Assembly (NCBI GenBank): GCA_964428835.1
Contig: CAYRZQ010000002.1
Coordinates: 80,195 to 144,194, forward strand
Source: JAIXWP01 sp964428835
GTDB lineage: Bacteria > Bacteroidota > Bacteroidia > Flavobacteriales_D > Sanyastnellaceae
Direction: 5' to 3'
DNA length: 64,000 nucleotides
How positions within the stretch are numbered: position 1 is the stretch's first letter; every line of letters starts with the position of its first letter. Made by a program: the position numbers and the translations under genes. Positions 31,604-40,925 of this stretch are shown here, piece after piece. Below the pieces are notes generated by a model. It was not told the DNA's origin. It ran no database searches and saw nothing but the letters and a program-made list of their open reading frames with translations.

Positions 31604-32743
31604 GTGTCCGGCATTTATATTCATATACCATTTTGTAGAAAAGCATGTCACTATTGCGACTTTCACTTCTCCACTAGTCTCGAACGCAAGGAGGAAATGG
31701 TGACTTCGATTATAAATGAAATTCAACTTCGCAAAGAAGCTGATTTTCCTAAAAAAATTCAAACCATCTATTTTGGCGGAGGAACCCCGAGCTTACTTAC
31801 TTATGAAGAATTGATGCGAATTTTCGATGCTCTTCAGCAAACGTCAGCATTGGCCAGTGACGCAGAGATCACACTTGAAGCCAATCCTGATGATTTGACA
31901 TTTCAAAAGCTTCGGGAACTAAAGCAAACACCAGTCAATCGATTCAGTATCGGGATTCAAAGTTTTTTTGAGGAGGACTTAAAACTCATGAATAGAGCAC
32001 ACAGTGCTCACGAAGGTGAATACTCTGTAAAGGCAGCACAGGATGCTGGTTTTGAAAACATCACTATCGATCTTATCTACGCGATACCCGGTCTCTCCAC
32101 TGACAGATGGAGAAAAAATCTTGATTCGGCTATTTCATTAGAAGTTCCTCATATCAGTGCTTACTGCATGACGATTGAAGAAAAAACGGTTTTTGGTAAA
32201 TGGGAGAAATCAGGAAAGCTTCTATCTACCGAAGATACCATCGCATATGAGCATTATCAATTTTTGGTAAAGGCTCTCTCTGAAAATGGATTCGAACATT
32301 ATGAAGTATCCAATTTTGGGAAGCCCGGTCGTTATTCTCAACACAATACCTCTTATTGGAAAGGACTTCCGTATGTGGGGCTCGGACCATCTGCACACTC
32401 GTTTGATGGCAATAATAAAAGAAGCTGGAATATAAACAACAATGCATTATACATGCGTGAAATTCAGCAAGGGAAACTGCCAACTGAATACGAGATTCTG
32501 AGTAGAAAAGATTTTTATAATGAAAAAATAATGACTGGGTTGCGAACCGCAAACGGCGTTCATCCAGATGACATTCAAAATCTCTTTGGAGTCAATCTTT
32601 CTCTTCAGTTCGAGCAAGAAATAGAGCAATATCTTAGGCAAGGATGGTTGTTGCAAACAGCGCATCAAATTCGACTAACCGAAGAAGGTTTCTTTCGAGC
32701 CGACCGCATTGCTTCTGATTTTTTTATAACTACAGAATTATAA
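31604..32743 (+). CDS. hemW: Radical SAM family heme chaperone HemW
   Basis: The 379-residue product begins MSGIYIHIPFCRKACHYCDFHF, with the HemW radical SAM cluster CxxxCxxC at C11, C15 and C18. Other family motifs are IYFGGGTPSLL, EANPDDLT, RFSIGIQSF and IDLIYAIPGLS, and the C-terminal domain has YEVSNFGKPG and GLGPSAHSF. HemW binds heme and hands it to target proteins; it resembles oxygen-independent coproporphyrinogen oxidase but lacks the N-terminal extension of HemN. The start must be the GTG at 31604, because an in-frame TGA lies two codons upstream. A cyclase-family gene follows after two bases. Confidence 0.94.
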   Translation: MSGIYIHIPFCRKACHYCDFHFSTSLERKEEMVTSIINEIQLRKEADFPKKIQTIYFGGGTPSLLTYEELMRIFDALQQTSALASDAEITLEANPDDLTFQKLRELKQTPVNRFSIGIQSFFEEDLKLMNRAHSAHEGEYSVKAAQDAGFENITIDLIYAIPGLSTDRWRKNLDSAISLEVPHISAYCMTIEEKTVFGKWEKSGKLLSTEDTIAYEHYQFLVKALSENGFEHYEVSNFGKPGRYSQHNTSYWKGLPYVGLGPSAHSFDGNNKRSWNINNNALYMREIQQGKLPTEYEILSRKDFYNEKIMTGLRTANGVHPDDIQNLFGVNLSLQFEQEIEQYLRQGWLLQTAHQIRLTEEGFFRADRIASDFFITTEL

Positions 32744-32745
32744 AT

Positions 32746-33492
32746 ATGAAAGTCCTAGTTGAACATAACGAAAAAAATTTGGTAGCACATCTGCATGAAC
32801 CGCTTGATATTAGTATTCCTCTTTCTCAAGACGGGCCGCGCGCTTGGTATGTGGACCGAATGAGCATTCGGGCTGTGCAAGGAGATGGATTTATTGGAGA
32901 TGTTGCCCAAGGAGGCTCAGTGAACTTCCGAGATATTCAATTCAATCCGCATGGACACGGAACGCACACAGAATCCTACGAGCATGTGGCTGCAGTAAAC
33001 CTGCCTATTAGCTCTTTATTACCCAAGTATTTTTTCACAGCTCAGCTCTTAACACTCACTCCTCAAGAAGTTGGCGAAGACCGAATTATTTCCAAAAATC
33101 AAATTGAACAACAACTTGAACAATCCATTGAAGCACTCGTGATTCGTACACTACCGAATACCGATGAGAAATTAAGTAAGAATTATAGCAACACCAACTT
33201 CCCCTACTTCGAGGAAGAAGCTCTTCATTTTCTTGCTGAAAGAAACATTAAGCATTTAGCAGTTGACTTACCTTCTGTTGACAGAGAGCATGACGAAGGT
33301 AAACTAGCTGCGCACAAAGCATTCTGGAAAAATGGTGATACTTCTCGCCAGCAATGCACCATTACAGAGTTTGTTTTTGTAAAAAATACAATAAGTGACG
33401 GCCTTTATCTGCTTGAGCTACAAATAGCCCCATTTGTAAATGATGCCGCTCCTTCCAGGCCAATATTGTATCCGCTTGTTGAAGTAAAATAG
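32746..33492 (+). CDS. Cyclase-family protein (kynurenine formamidase-like)
   Basis: This 248-residue protein has the cyclase-family (PF04199) core: LDISIPLSQDG near the start, RDIQFNPHGHGTHTESYEH (62-80) where the metal site normally is, and NIKHLAVDLPSVDREHDEGKLAAHKAFW with the usual H-x-x-x-x later. Canonical members use HxGTHxD to bind metal; here the motif reads G-H-G-T-H-T-E, so the first His and the Asp are changed. It may be a divergent hydrolase or an inactive member. It lies two bases after hemW and 28 bp before the B12-type radical SAM gene. Confidence 0.75.
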   Translation: MKVLVEHNEKNLVAHLHEPLDISIPLSQDGPRAWYVDRMSIRAVQGDGFIGDVAQGGSVNFRDIQFNPHGHGTHTESYEHVAAVNLPISSLLPKYFFTAQLLTLTPQEVGEDRIISKNQIEQQLEQSIEALVIRTLPNTDEKLSKNYSNTNFPYFEEEALHFLAERNIKHLAVDLPSVDREHDEGKLAAHKAFWKNGDTSRQQCTITEFVFVKNTISDGLYLLELQIAPFVNDAAPSRPILYPLVEVK

Positions 33493-33520
33493 GCTTATCT
33501 TCGAACCCTATTTAAAACAA

Positions 33521-35704
33521 TTGGGTTCCGTATTACTACTCATACCGCCGCTTACACAGCTCAACACACCTTATCCTGCTACGGCCTATCTGAAGGGCTT
33601 TTTGGATGAGAAGAAAATCCCATGTCGTCAGGGAGATGCCGGTCTTGATATGGTGCTGGCATTATTCAATAAACAAGGTTTAGTTGAATTGTTTGATGCT
33701 ATTGAAGCGGGCAAGTATGACCTGAAACCTGCATTGAAAAATGTATTGCTTCAGCGCAAAGCGTATGAAGAAACGATCGATAGCGTCATTCTTTTTTTAC
33801 AAAATAAAAATTATACACTTGGTTATCGTATCGCTACTCGCCAATTCTTACCAGAGGCTGGCCGCTTCAAAACTTTGAATGAATTAGAGTTATTTTTTGG
33901 TGAAATCGGAACGCACGACAAAGCAAGGTATTTATGTACCATGTACTTGGAGGATCTTTCAGATCTAATACAGGCTACCGTCGGACCTCATTTTGGATTT
34001 TCGAAATATGCGGAGAGAATAGCCAGAACTGCTGTTAATTTTTCACCTATTGAGGAAGCTCTAAATGAACCTACCACCTATCTCGATCGACTATTACTCA
34101 ATGCTACGGCTAAGTATTTCGAAGAAGAAGTTCCGCTACTTGTAGGACTGACTGTTCCTTTTGGTGGAAATCTATACGGAGCTTTGAAAATTGGGCAATG
34201 GGTGAAGAAGCACTATCCGCAAACAAAAGTTGCACTTGGGGGTGGATATGCCAACACTGAACTGCGTGATCTGTATGATCCTCGTGTTTTCGACTATCTC
34301 GACTATATATGTCTTGATGATGGAGAAGGTACAATCATGGCGATATATGATTCCCTTACATTGGATTTAAAAGAACCACTTTTAAAGCGAACGTTCATTC
34401 GGTCTGAGGGAAAAGTAGTCTATTTGGATAATAAGATTGGTGGAGATTTTTTACACGCCCAACTGCCTGCTCCGAGCTATCAAGGCCTACGGCTCGATGA
34501 ATATCTCTCCATGTTTGATGTTCCTAATCCGATGCATCGCTTGTGGAACGACGGGCGTTGGAACAAGCTCACAGTGGCTCATGGCTGCTATTGGAAAAAA
34601 TGTAGTTTCTGCGATGTCACGCTCGACTATATCGCTCGTTATGAAAATACACCTGCAGTTCAGTTGGTGGACAAAATGGAAAAGCTCATTGCAGAAACTG
34701 GAGAAACCGGATTTCATTTCGTAGATGAGGCAGCGCCGCCTTTGGCTTTGCGCGACCTCGCAATCGAGATTCTGAGACGAAATCTTCAGGTTACTTGGTG
34801 GACAAATATTCGCTTTGAGAAAACTTTCACCGAAGATCTCTGCAAGCTGCTGGCGGCTTCGGGGTGCATTGCAGTTACTGGCGGTCTTGAAGTGGCGAGT
34901 CAGCGCCTTCTTGATTTGATGGAAAAAGGAATTACCATTGAACAAGTAGCTCGGGTAACGAAAGGATTTCGCGATGCGGGAATATTGGTGCATGCGTACT
35001 TGATGTATGGATTTCCGACTGAGACGGAGCAAGAGACCATTGACTCGTTGGAGATTGTAAGGCAGCTCTTTGAAGCTGGACTGCTTCAATCTGGCTTCTG
35101 GCATCAATTCGCAATGACTGTTCACAGCCCCGTCGGAAAAGAACCTGAGAAATATAAGGTGGTGCGCATTGGACCTGAGTTCGAAGGTTTTGCCAATAAT
35201 GATCTATATCACGACGATCCCACGGGCGCTGATCATGATAGATATAGTGCTGGTTTAAAAAAAGCCCTTTACAATTACATGCACCGCAATGGGTTTGATT
35301 TCCCACTTGGTAAATTTTTTGAATTCAAAATTCCTAACACCACGGTTCCAAATAAACTCATTGCCAAACACATCAAGAAACCATTGCCTGATCTGCCCGG
35401 GTTGAGCGGATATGTATTTTGTTGGCATCAAACTGAAGTTGTCTCCTTGCGTTCTGAGAAAGGGAATACCGAGCTTATTTTCGTTCAAAAGAAAGGTCAT
35501 CGAAAGGTAATCCTTCCGGATGCAATAGCATCCTATATATCGTCGAATAAAGCGCGATTTGAATTGTTTTCTGATCAACCGCTCAGCTATGCTGAAGTAA
35601 TGGAAGAATGGGGGGCGCTTTTGTCTTTACCCTTTGACGAACTTACACGCGCCGCATGGTACCTTCAATTGCGCGAAGGAATTATTTGGTTGCTTAAAAA
35701 ATAA
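33521..35704 (+). CDS. B12-binding-type radical SAM protein of unknown function
   Basis: This 727-residue protein starts at a TTG (33521); an ATG is not available before the conserved N-terminus. The N-terminal half is a cobalamin-binding-like Rossmann domain (VLLLIPPLTQLNTPYPATAYLKGFL, VALGGGYANTELRDLYDPRVFDYLDYICLDDGE). I do not see the base-off DxHxxG motif. The radical SAM cluster is CYWKKCSFC (C356, C361, C364), a CX4CX2C variant as in BchE-like enzymes. EVASQRLLDLMEKGITIEQV and VHAYLMYGFPTETEQETIDSL follow as in the B12/radical SAM superfamily. Substrate unknown; the hemW/cyclase neighbours give no clear pathway. Confidence 0.82.
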   Translation: MGSVLLLIPPLTQLNTPYPATAYLKGFLDEKKIPCRQGDAGLDMVLALFNKQGLVELFDAIEAGKYDLKPALKNVLLQRKAYEETIDSVILFLQNKNYTLGYRIATRQFLPEAGRFKTLNELELFFGEIGTHDKARYLCTMYLEDLSDLIQATVGPHFGFSKYAERIARTAVNFSPIEEALNEPTTYLDRLLLNATAKYFEEEVPLLVGLTVPFGGNLYGALKIGQWVKKHYPQTKVALGGGYANTELRDLYDPRVFDYLDYICLDDGEGTIMAIYDSLTLDLKEPLLKRTFIRSEGKVVYLDNKIGGDFLHAQLPAPSYQGLRLDEYLSMFDVPNPMHRLWNDGRWNKLTVAHGCYWKKCSFCDVTLDYIARYENTPAVQLVDKMEKLIAETGETGFHFVDEAAPPLALRDLAIEILRRNLQVTWWTNIRFEKTFTEDLCKLLAASGCIAVTGGLEVASQRLLDLMEKGITIEQVARVTKGFRDAGILVHAYLMYGFPTETEQETIDSLEIVRQLFEAGLLQSGFWHQFAMTVHSPVGKEPEKYKVVRIGPEFEGFANNDLYHDDPTGADHDRYSAGLKKALYNYMHRNGFDFPLGKFFEFKIPNTTVPNKLIAKHIKKPLPDLPGLSGYVFCWHQTEVVSLRSEKGNTELIFVQKKGHRKVILPDAIASYISSNKARFELFSDQPLSYAEVMEEWGALLSLPFDELTRAAWYLQLREGIIWLLKK

Positions 35705-35718
35705 ACTCTTTGCTAAAA

Positions 35719-36624
35719 TCACTTTCTCTGCGCTTGAATCCATCGCGCAACACTTGATGAAACAATTTTTCCTGAATCTTTCCAAAGGTGGTTACCGTCA
35801 GTGAACTCATAGTTTTCGTTTTCTGATGTCAAGTCTAAATATCCGTTGGCTGAGCGAATCGCGGGTTCAATGATCTCATTAAAATTGGGCATGAATTCCT
35901 CTTCTATTGCAAACATTTCCCTACTCACCGGAAGACGAACAATATAGACGTCGCCATGCATTTTCAAAAACGCTATCGTCTTTTGGAGATAGTCCAGTCT
36001 TACCTGAGATAGCTGCCTTCCAGGTAGGTTCTCCTTCTTATAATTATTGATTTTATTTTGCAATCTTTTGGCTTTTGTAGCGCTATCCATCGGCACTGAA
36101 ACTTCATACCAACCATCTTGATGCAAAAAGCCATTCTTCTCAGGTGAAGTGATAATCTTATAATACTCACCCTTGAACTGTTTAAAGAGATATTCGAAAT
36201 TAGGATTTGCATTAACGTCTTTTACGTTCGCTAAAGCTAAAGTATTCTCTGAAAATTTTAATGTGTCGTTGGGATCTACTTGATTATTCGAAATCGACCA
36301 AGGATCAACGGTAATTATATAAATACCATCTTTGACATCTGGGTTTAGTTTTCTTTTAATGCTATTCAAATAAACGGAACCGAAAGGACTATGTGCGATG
36401 GTGAAACTATAATTAAAAAACTCCTTTCCGAGGATATTTCTAAATTCACTAGGCTGCAGACCTTGCGCGCTTCTGGATGTTCCTAGGATTAGGTTATCTT
36501 TCGGTGGTGTTGTAAACCTTACATAAAATGGGTCAGTGCGTCCGTCAGCCTGAGCGAGAATTAAGCCGAAGGCGGTGGCTACAATTCCTAAAAATAAAGC
36601 TGTCTTAATGATGAATTTTCTCAT
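35719..36624 (-). CDS. SGNH-like protein paired with MBOAT (AlgJ/AlgX-type partner)
   Basis: The product is 301 residues with one N-terminal membrane anchor or signal (TALFLGIVATAFGLILA). A GTSRSAQG stretch (48-55) is at the SGNH block I position with Ser at 50 or 52, and DGNH (276-279) near the end gives the Asp-His pair of block V. This layout matches the periplasmic SGNH-fold partners of MBOAT transferases such as AlgJ or AlgX. In those systems the MBOAT protein moves acyl groups across the membrane and the SGNH protein puts them on a polysaccharide. The MBOAT gene ends six bases upstream. The target glycan is unknown. Confidence 0.75.
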   Translation of the reverse strand: MRKFIIKTALFLGIVATAFGLILAQADGRTDPFYVRFTTPPKDNLILGTSRSAQGLQPSEFRNILGKEFFNYSFTIAHSPFGSVYLNSIKRKLNPDVKDGIYIITVDPWSISNNQVDPNDTLKFSENTLALANVKDVNANPNFEYLFKQFKGEYYKIITSPEKNGFLHQDGWYEVSVPMDSATKAKRLQNKINNYKKENLPGRQLSQVRLDYLQKTIAFLKMHGDVYIVRLPVSREMFAIEEEFMPNFNEIIEPAIRSANGYLDLTSENENYEFTDGNHLWKDSGKIVSSSVARWIQAQRK

Positions 36625-36630
36625 TTACAT

Positions 36631-38073
36631 TTAAAATTGAAAGTAAATAAATTCATCTGCTTTTCCGCTGTATAGAAGTATTGCTGTAGCGATCACAGCA
36701 TAAGTAATCCATCGAAAGGGATAACTCCAATTCAATCCGAGCTTCTCTAAAGCGAACTTCTGTTCGCGTCCTTTCCACTCAATTAATATAAAAATCACAA
36801 TCAGAAAAATGGCACTAACGCTATATGTTGATGGATTGGGTAAGGTAAATAATGACCTTGAAAAAATCTGTGAGATGTACTGAAAAGCATGGCCAACACT
36901 TTCTGCTCTGAAAAAAATCCATGCAAAAACAGTAAGGCCAAAAGTTAAAAGTATTTGTCCCAATTCTTTGACTGACGGCAGTGGTTTTCCTTTTGCGACA
37001 ATTTCCAAATTACTTCGGTTTTGATTGGTAATCAGCAAAGGCAAGAAGTATATCGCATTCAAAGCACCCCAAATGATAAATGTCCAGTTTGCGCCATGCC
37101 AAAAACCACTTACTACAAAAATTATAAATGTGTTTCGAATCTTCATGATCATACCTCCCTTACTACCTCCCAATGGAATATAGAGGTAGTCTCGAAACCA
37201 TGATGAAAGTGAAATATGCCAACGTCTCCAAAACTCAGCTATATCTCGCGAGAAATATGGGAAAGAGAAGTTCTGAAGTAATTCTACACCAAACAGTCTC
37301 GCAGTGCCAAGAGCAATATCAGAATAACCGGAAAAATCACCATAAATTTGAAATGCAAAAAACAAGGCTCCCAGCACAAGGGTGCTGCCATTATGATCTG
37401 CAGAATTATTGAAAATCTCATTGGCAAAAATTGCGCAGTTGTCGGCTATAACGATTTTCTTGAAAAGTCCCCAAAGTATTTGCCTCAACCCATCCACCGC
37501 TCTGGAATAATCAAAAACTCTATTGCGCTTTATTTGTGGAAGAAGATGTGTTGCTCGCTCGATAGGACCCGCAACGAGCAGCGGAAAGAAGCTCACAAAA
37601 ACAGCATACTCCACAAAATTGCGCTCCGCAGATATTCGATTTTTATAAATATCAATCACATAAGACAATCCGTGGAATGTGTAAAAGGATATGCCTACTG
37701 GTAAGATAATGCTCAATGTCCAAGGATTCACTTGCCAACCAATCGCTGCTGCTCCATTTGCAAATGACTCAACGAAAAAATTGTAATACTTGAATACCCC
37801 TAAAAAACCAAGATTCACTATGATACTAAGCCAAAACCAAAATTTCTTCTTCGATTGGCTCGCAACACTTTCCATTTTGATGCCTGTGAAGTAATCAAGA
37901 AGGGTAGAAAACATCAACAGAAATAGAAATCTCCAGTCCCAACAAGCATAAAAAAAATAGCTCGCAACTAATAGAAGAATATTTTGTAATCGAAGATTTC
38001 TTTTGGCAACAAACCAATAGAGAAAAAACACTATGGGTAAAAAGATGGCAAAGTCTAGTGAGTTGAAAAGCAT
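36631..38073 (-). CDS. MBOAT family O-acyltransferase (AlgI/DltB-like)
   Basis: The product is 480 residues with about ten or eleven membrane helices. It shows the AlgI/DltB signatures: MLFNSLDFAIFLPIVFFLYWF at the N-terminus, GISFYTFHGLSYVIDIYK, PIERATHLLPQ, GYSDIALGTARLFG, FWRRWHISLSSWFRDYLYIPLGG, and the catalytic-histidine segment VVSGFWHGANWTFIIWG (His near residue 325). MBOAT proteins of this clade transfer acetyl or other acyl groups across the cytoplasmic membrane for polysaccharide or teichoic-acid O-acylation. It is followed six bases later by an SGNH-like gene, the expected extracytoplasmic partner. Confidence 0.93.
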   Translation of the reverse strand: MLFNSLDFAIFLPIVFFLYWFVAKRNLRLQNILLLVASYFFYACWDWRFLFLLMFSTLLDYFTGIKMESVASQSKKKFWFWLSIIVNLGFLGVFKYYNFFVESFANGAAAIGWQVNPWTLSIILPVGISFYTFHGLSYVIDIYKNRISAERNFVEYAVFVSFFPLLVAGPIERATHLLPQIKRNRVFDYSRAVDGLRQILWGLFKKIVIADNCAIFANEIFNNSADHNGSTLVLGALFFAFQIYGDFSGYSDIALGTARLFGVELLQNFSFPYFSRDIAEFWRRWHISLSSWFRDYLYIPLGGSKGGMIMKIRNTFIIFVVSGFWHGANWTFIIWGALNAIYFLPLLITNQNRSNLEIVAKGKPLPSVKELGQILLTFGLTVFAWIFFRAESVGHAFQYISQIFSRSLFTLPNPSTYSVSAIFLIVIFILIEWKGREQKFALEKLGLNWSYPFRWITYAVIATAILLYSGKADEFIYFQF

Positions 38074-38223
38074 ATTCCCTTTTCCTTTCTATTGGATAAC
38101 GTCCGCAATATCGGAAATATTCCTGTTATACCATTCAGCTATTGCAAAACCACTATACCTGAGTAGTCCATGACAAACATGAGTTCAGCTACATCGCCCT
38201 ATTAAAGGAATTAAAGAACTATG

Positions 38224-39441
38224 CTAGCGATTAAGGGGGTAATCGCTGACCCAGTGGAAGCCTCTACTCATTAAAAGGAAGTCATCCTTTTGCAGACGTT
38301 TGGTGAATATTCTAATGGTATCAACATCTTGAATATTTGTAAATTTCACGCTATCTCCAGCGTATAATTCGTAGTTAAAGGACATTGAGGTAGAGTCAAG
38401 TCTGAAGTTGAAGTCTACTATTTTCTTTGTTGTATCGATTTGAAGGTCCAACTGATTTCTTGTTCCCGAGTAGTCGGTGACTGATCCATAAAGAGAGTTA
38501 AACAGCATTTTTTCCCATTTCAAGACGGGAATACTGTCGTTGCTATATTCTATTGATTCTATTCTATACACTCCATTGAGATAATCTGCCGGTTCCTCCA
38601 TTTCGTCATTGAATGAAAAAAAGTCTAGACTCACCAATACCACCACAAGCAATGTTTTCAATGTATTAAAAACAATGGTTACTTTTTTATTTCCAAATTC
38701 TATAGCACTCAAAGTAACCGGTTGGGCATTTCCTCCTGTCAAGAAAACCAAAATATTCTTGATTGCAGGTAAAATAATAATGAGTCCACATAGCAAGAGG
38801 TGAAATGAAAAAATCTTCACTGGTACATCATAAAACATATTTAATAAAAACACATTGAGCATTATCGCAAAGCCCATTAGTCCACCAATTAAAGAAGACC
38901 TTTTATATAATAACAGAACCCCAGCGAGGGTTTCCATCACACCAATAAAAAGTGTGTACTCTCGTGAATAAGCCATAAAGGTCCAAAGCAGCCCCATAGG
39001 CGACTTATTACCAAAAGTCGAATCGAGATGATAAAGCTCTATTTGGCCAAACTGACCATTAACATAAAGTTTGGCGATACCATAGAAAATAAGAAATAGT
39101 GCCAAATAGAATCTCAAATACACACGAATAAAATTCAAGATAGCATCAAGATTTTTCCTTACGTATCGAATGAATATAAGTATAATCGAAATCAAGGTGC
39201 TGAGTAATGCAATGGATACTATATTAAGCCAATCCATTTGCGTATCGCCGCTTCCAGTCATTTCTGGGCGCACTACATTTTCCAATCCAAAAAATATCTG
39301 TCCCACTACCTTTGAGAGCGGATCAAATCGATGCATAATTGCCTGCGTCGAAATGATCATATCTAAGGGGAAAGGAAAAACCAAAAGGAAGGCATAGCTA
39401 CAAATCCAAACTTTGAAGTAGTCCTTGACGAAAGAAAACAT
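38224..39441 (-). CDS. DoxX-like membrane protein with C-terminal soluble domain
   Basis: The ATG at 39441 gives 405 residues; a TTG at 39468 would add nine. It has several helices in the first 280 residues. A DoxX-type segment reads RFYLALFLIFYGIAKLYVNGQF, then MAYSREYTLFIGVMETLAGVLLLYKRSSLIGGLMGFAIMLNVFLLNMFYDVPVKIFSFHLL. After the last helix (LLVVVLVSLDFF), about 120 residues form a beta-rich soluble domain (ADYLNGVYRIESIEYSND...DSTSMSFNYELYAGDSVKF). DoxX-like proteins often associate with redox functions; here the role is not evident. It lies between the 123-residue membrane protein and the MBOAT gene. Confidence 0.7.
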   Translation of the reverse strand: MFSFVKDYFKVWICSYAFLLVFPFPLDMIISTQAIMHRFDPLSKVVGQIFFGLENVVRPEMTGSGDTQMDWLNIVSIALLSTLISIILIFIRYVRKNLDAILNFIRVYLRFYLALFLIFYGIAKLYVNGQFGQIELYHLDSTFGNKSPMGLLWTFMAYSREYTLFIGVMETLAGVLLLYKRSSLIGGLMGFAIMLNVFLLNMFYDVPVKIFSFHLLLCGLIIILPAIKNILVFLTGGNAQPVTLSAIEFGNKKVTIVFNTLKTLLVVVLVSLDFFSFNDEMEEPADYLNGVYRIESIEYSNDSIPVLKWEKMLFNSLYGSVTDYSGTRNQLDLQIDTTKKIVDFNFRLDSTSMSFNYELYAGDSVKFTNIQDVDTIRIFTKRLQKDDFLLMSRGFHWVSDYPLNR

Positions 39442-39492
39442 AGTACCTGGTATTAGTGACGGAGTCAAAAGTAAAAATAAATGAGCATTAAA

Positions 39493-39864
39493 TCACACTG
39501 TTAAGGGAACACGAAATCTTATTATAGCCAGTACAATAAACGGAACGGACGACAAGAGAATTTTCCAATTCGTTGATACCACTCCGATAAATAATATCAT
39601 TAGCATGATTAACGCAATCATACCGATAGCTGTAAACGAGAGAATTCTATTTGGGCTTCTTTGAAAAAGAGTAATAACCAATAACAATTGACCTAGCAAT
39701 GGAATTAGGATAAATGGATGCAAGACAGAAATTGGGTCTGTAACTAACTTAGAAAAAATCAATATCTCCGCTTCGATAAGGAACGACGCATTGCCTCCTC
39801 CCCATTCGAGATAGCCTATCAATGATGATAAAATCAGAAGAATATGTAGGATTTTTACTTTCAT
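39493..39864 (-). CDS. Small membrane protein of unknown function
   Basis: The 123-residue product has about four helices: the N-terminal ILHILLILSSLIGYLEW, then ISVLHPFILIPLLGQLLLVITLF, ILSFTAIGMIALIMLMILFIGVV and WKILLSSVPFIVLAIIRF. I recognise no family. It begins one base after the VanW stop codon and is followed by the DoxX-like gene, so it belongs to the same minus-strand run. The close spacing argues for co-expression with VanW. Confidence 0.6.
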   Translation of the reverse strand: MKVKILHILLILSSLIGYLEWGGGNASFLIEAEILIFSKLVTDPISVLHPFILIPLLGQLLLVITLFQRSPNRILSFTAIGMIALIMLMILFIGVVSTNWKILLSSVPFIVLAIIRFRVPLTV

Positions 39865-39865
39865 C

Positions 39866-40684
39866 CTATTCTTTGTCTAAGAGAGGATTATACATCATGA
39901 TTGCATTGTTCTCTGTGACAAGTTCTGTTGTCACCTCTTCAGATTTTAAATTAGTTATTCGTTTCCAAATCTTATTGTGTCTTGTGTATCCGCCCCACCA
40001 CTGCTGATTAAAGTGATGATCCGTCTCAAAGATTTCGTAAGACACTTCTAAATCCTGATTGCATGTAATTTGACCATTCAGGTATTCCTGATCTATCCAG
40101 AGATTCAGCTGAAAAGGTTTATCCGTATCATTTTTTAATTGCAAATCGACATAGTTGTAAGACAGCGTAGCTCCACACGCAAATGGAATTGTACGGTTGA
40201 CATCAGGAAAAACATCATAACCATGCCTCCATCGTTCTTTAATTGTAAGTGGTGTATGCAGGGCCATCCAGTACAAGAGATTTCCCAGTTGGCAAAGTCC
40301 TCCTCCAATATCCTTTAACACTTTTCCATTATGCAAAGTCATGCCTTCCAAATAGCCTTTTGATCGTGTTGGCCTACCTACCAAACGCCACAGCGAGAAT
40401 GTTTGTCCTGGTTGTATCACCACCTTATCCAAGTTGGCGATAGCAAGTTTAAGGTTAGTTACTTTGTTATGCTGCAAGTACATTTCCACATCTTTTAGAG
40501 GACGCAACAAAAAAGAGCGATGTTGAATGATAGGAAAATTATAAGATGTCTGAAAGTCTTGTTTGGCAAAAACATCATTACCAAAAATCCAGTGCCATCG
40601 GCGTTTCAGAATGAAATATTCTCTTCCGAAATATTTGCGAAAGCGCCCTCTTTGTATTGGTTTTTCTACACGGTTGTTGTTCAT
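39866..40684 (-). CDS. VanW family protein
   Basis: This 272-residue protein has the VanW core: LKLAIANLDKVVIQPGQTFSLWRLVGRPTRSKGYLEGMTLHNGKVLKDIGGGLCQLGNLLYWMALHTPLTIKERWRHGYDVFPD, with the signature G-G-G-L-C-Q. No signal peptide or membrane helix is evident. VanW was named for its place in one vancomycin-resistance cluster, but its biochemical role is not established, and stand-alone copies are common. In this window no vancomycin-resistance genes accompany it. It is the fifth gene of the 44034-35719 run. Confidence 0.88.
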   Translation of the reverse strand: MNNNRVEKPIQRGRFRKYFGREYFILKRRWHWIFGNDVFAKQDFQTSYNFPIIQHRSFLLRPLKDVEMYLQHNKVTNLKLAIANLDKVVIQPGQTFSLWRLVGRPTRSKGYLEGMTLHNGKVLKDIGGGLCQLGNLLYWMALHTPLTIKERWRHGYDVFPDVNRTIPFACGATLSYNYVDLQLKNDTDKPFQLNLWIDQEYLNGQITCNQDLEVSYEIFETDHHFNQQWWGGYTRHNKIWKRITNLKSEEVTTELVTENNAIMMYNPLLDKE

Positions 40685-40738
40685 TTGGATGGAAAAACTT
40701 GCGTCAATAATTGATTAAGTACCGTCAAAAAAAACATA

Positions 40739-40921
40739 CTACATTATTGCACAGACACCCGCCCCGACCAATACATAAACACCCGCTAAAATCAGAAGGA
40801 TTTTAGCCACTTTCGGATCTTTCTTAAGCTTTGCCAAGCCCACAATAAGTAAGATTATCGCAGGCGAATAAATTAGTAAGAAGATACCAATTATAAACCA
40901 TAAAAAACCTGAACCTTCCAT
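40739..40921 (-). CDS. 60-residue two-helix membrane protein
   Basis: This very short protein consists of two membrane helices (about 7-29 and 40-58) separated by the basic loop KLKKDPKVAK. It begins four bases after the radical SAM stop codon, and its hydrophobic code is clean and uninterrupted, so I consider it real and co-translated with that gene. Small two-helix proteins often act as subunits of membrane enzymes. No homology can be claimed. Confidence 0.6.
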   Translation of the reverse strand: MEGSGFLWFIIGIFLLIYSPAIILLIVGLAKLKKDPKVAKILLILAGVYVLVGAGVCAIM

Positions 40922-40925
40922 ATGA

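Noticed and set aside
34487..35125. A 212-codon open frame on the minus strand inside the B12-type radical SAM gene
   Set aside because: It lies wholly antisense to a gene with clear motifs, its translation shows no domain, and codon-position bias explains the open frame.
39866..40684. Vancomycin-resistance island
   Set aside because: VanW alone has no resistance role, and no vanH/A/X, vanR/S or mobile genes are nearby.
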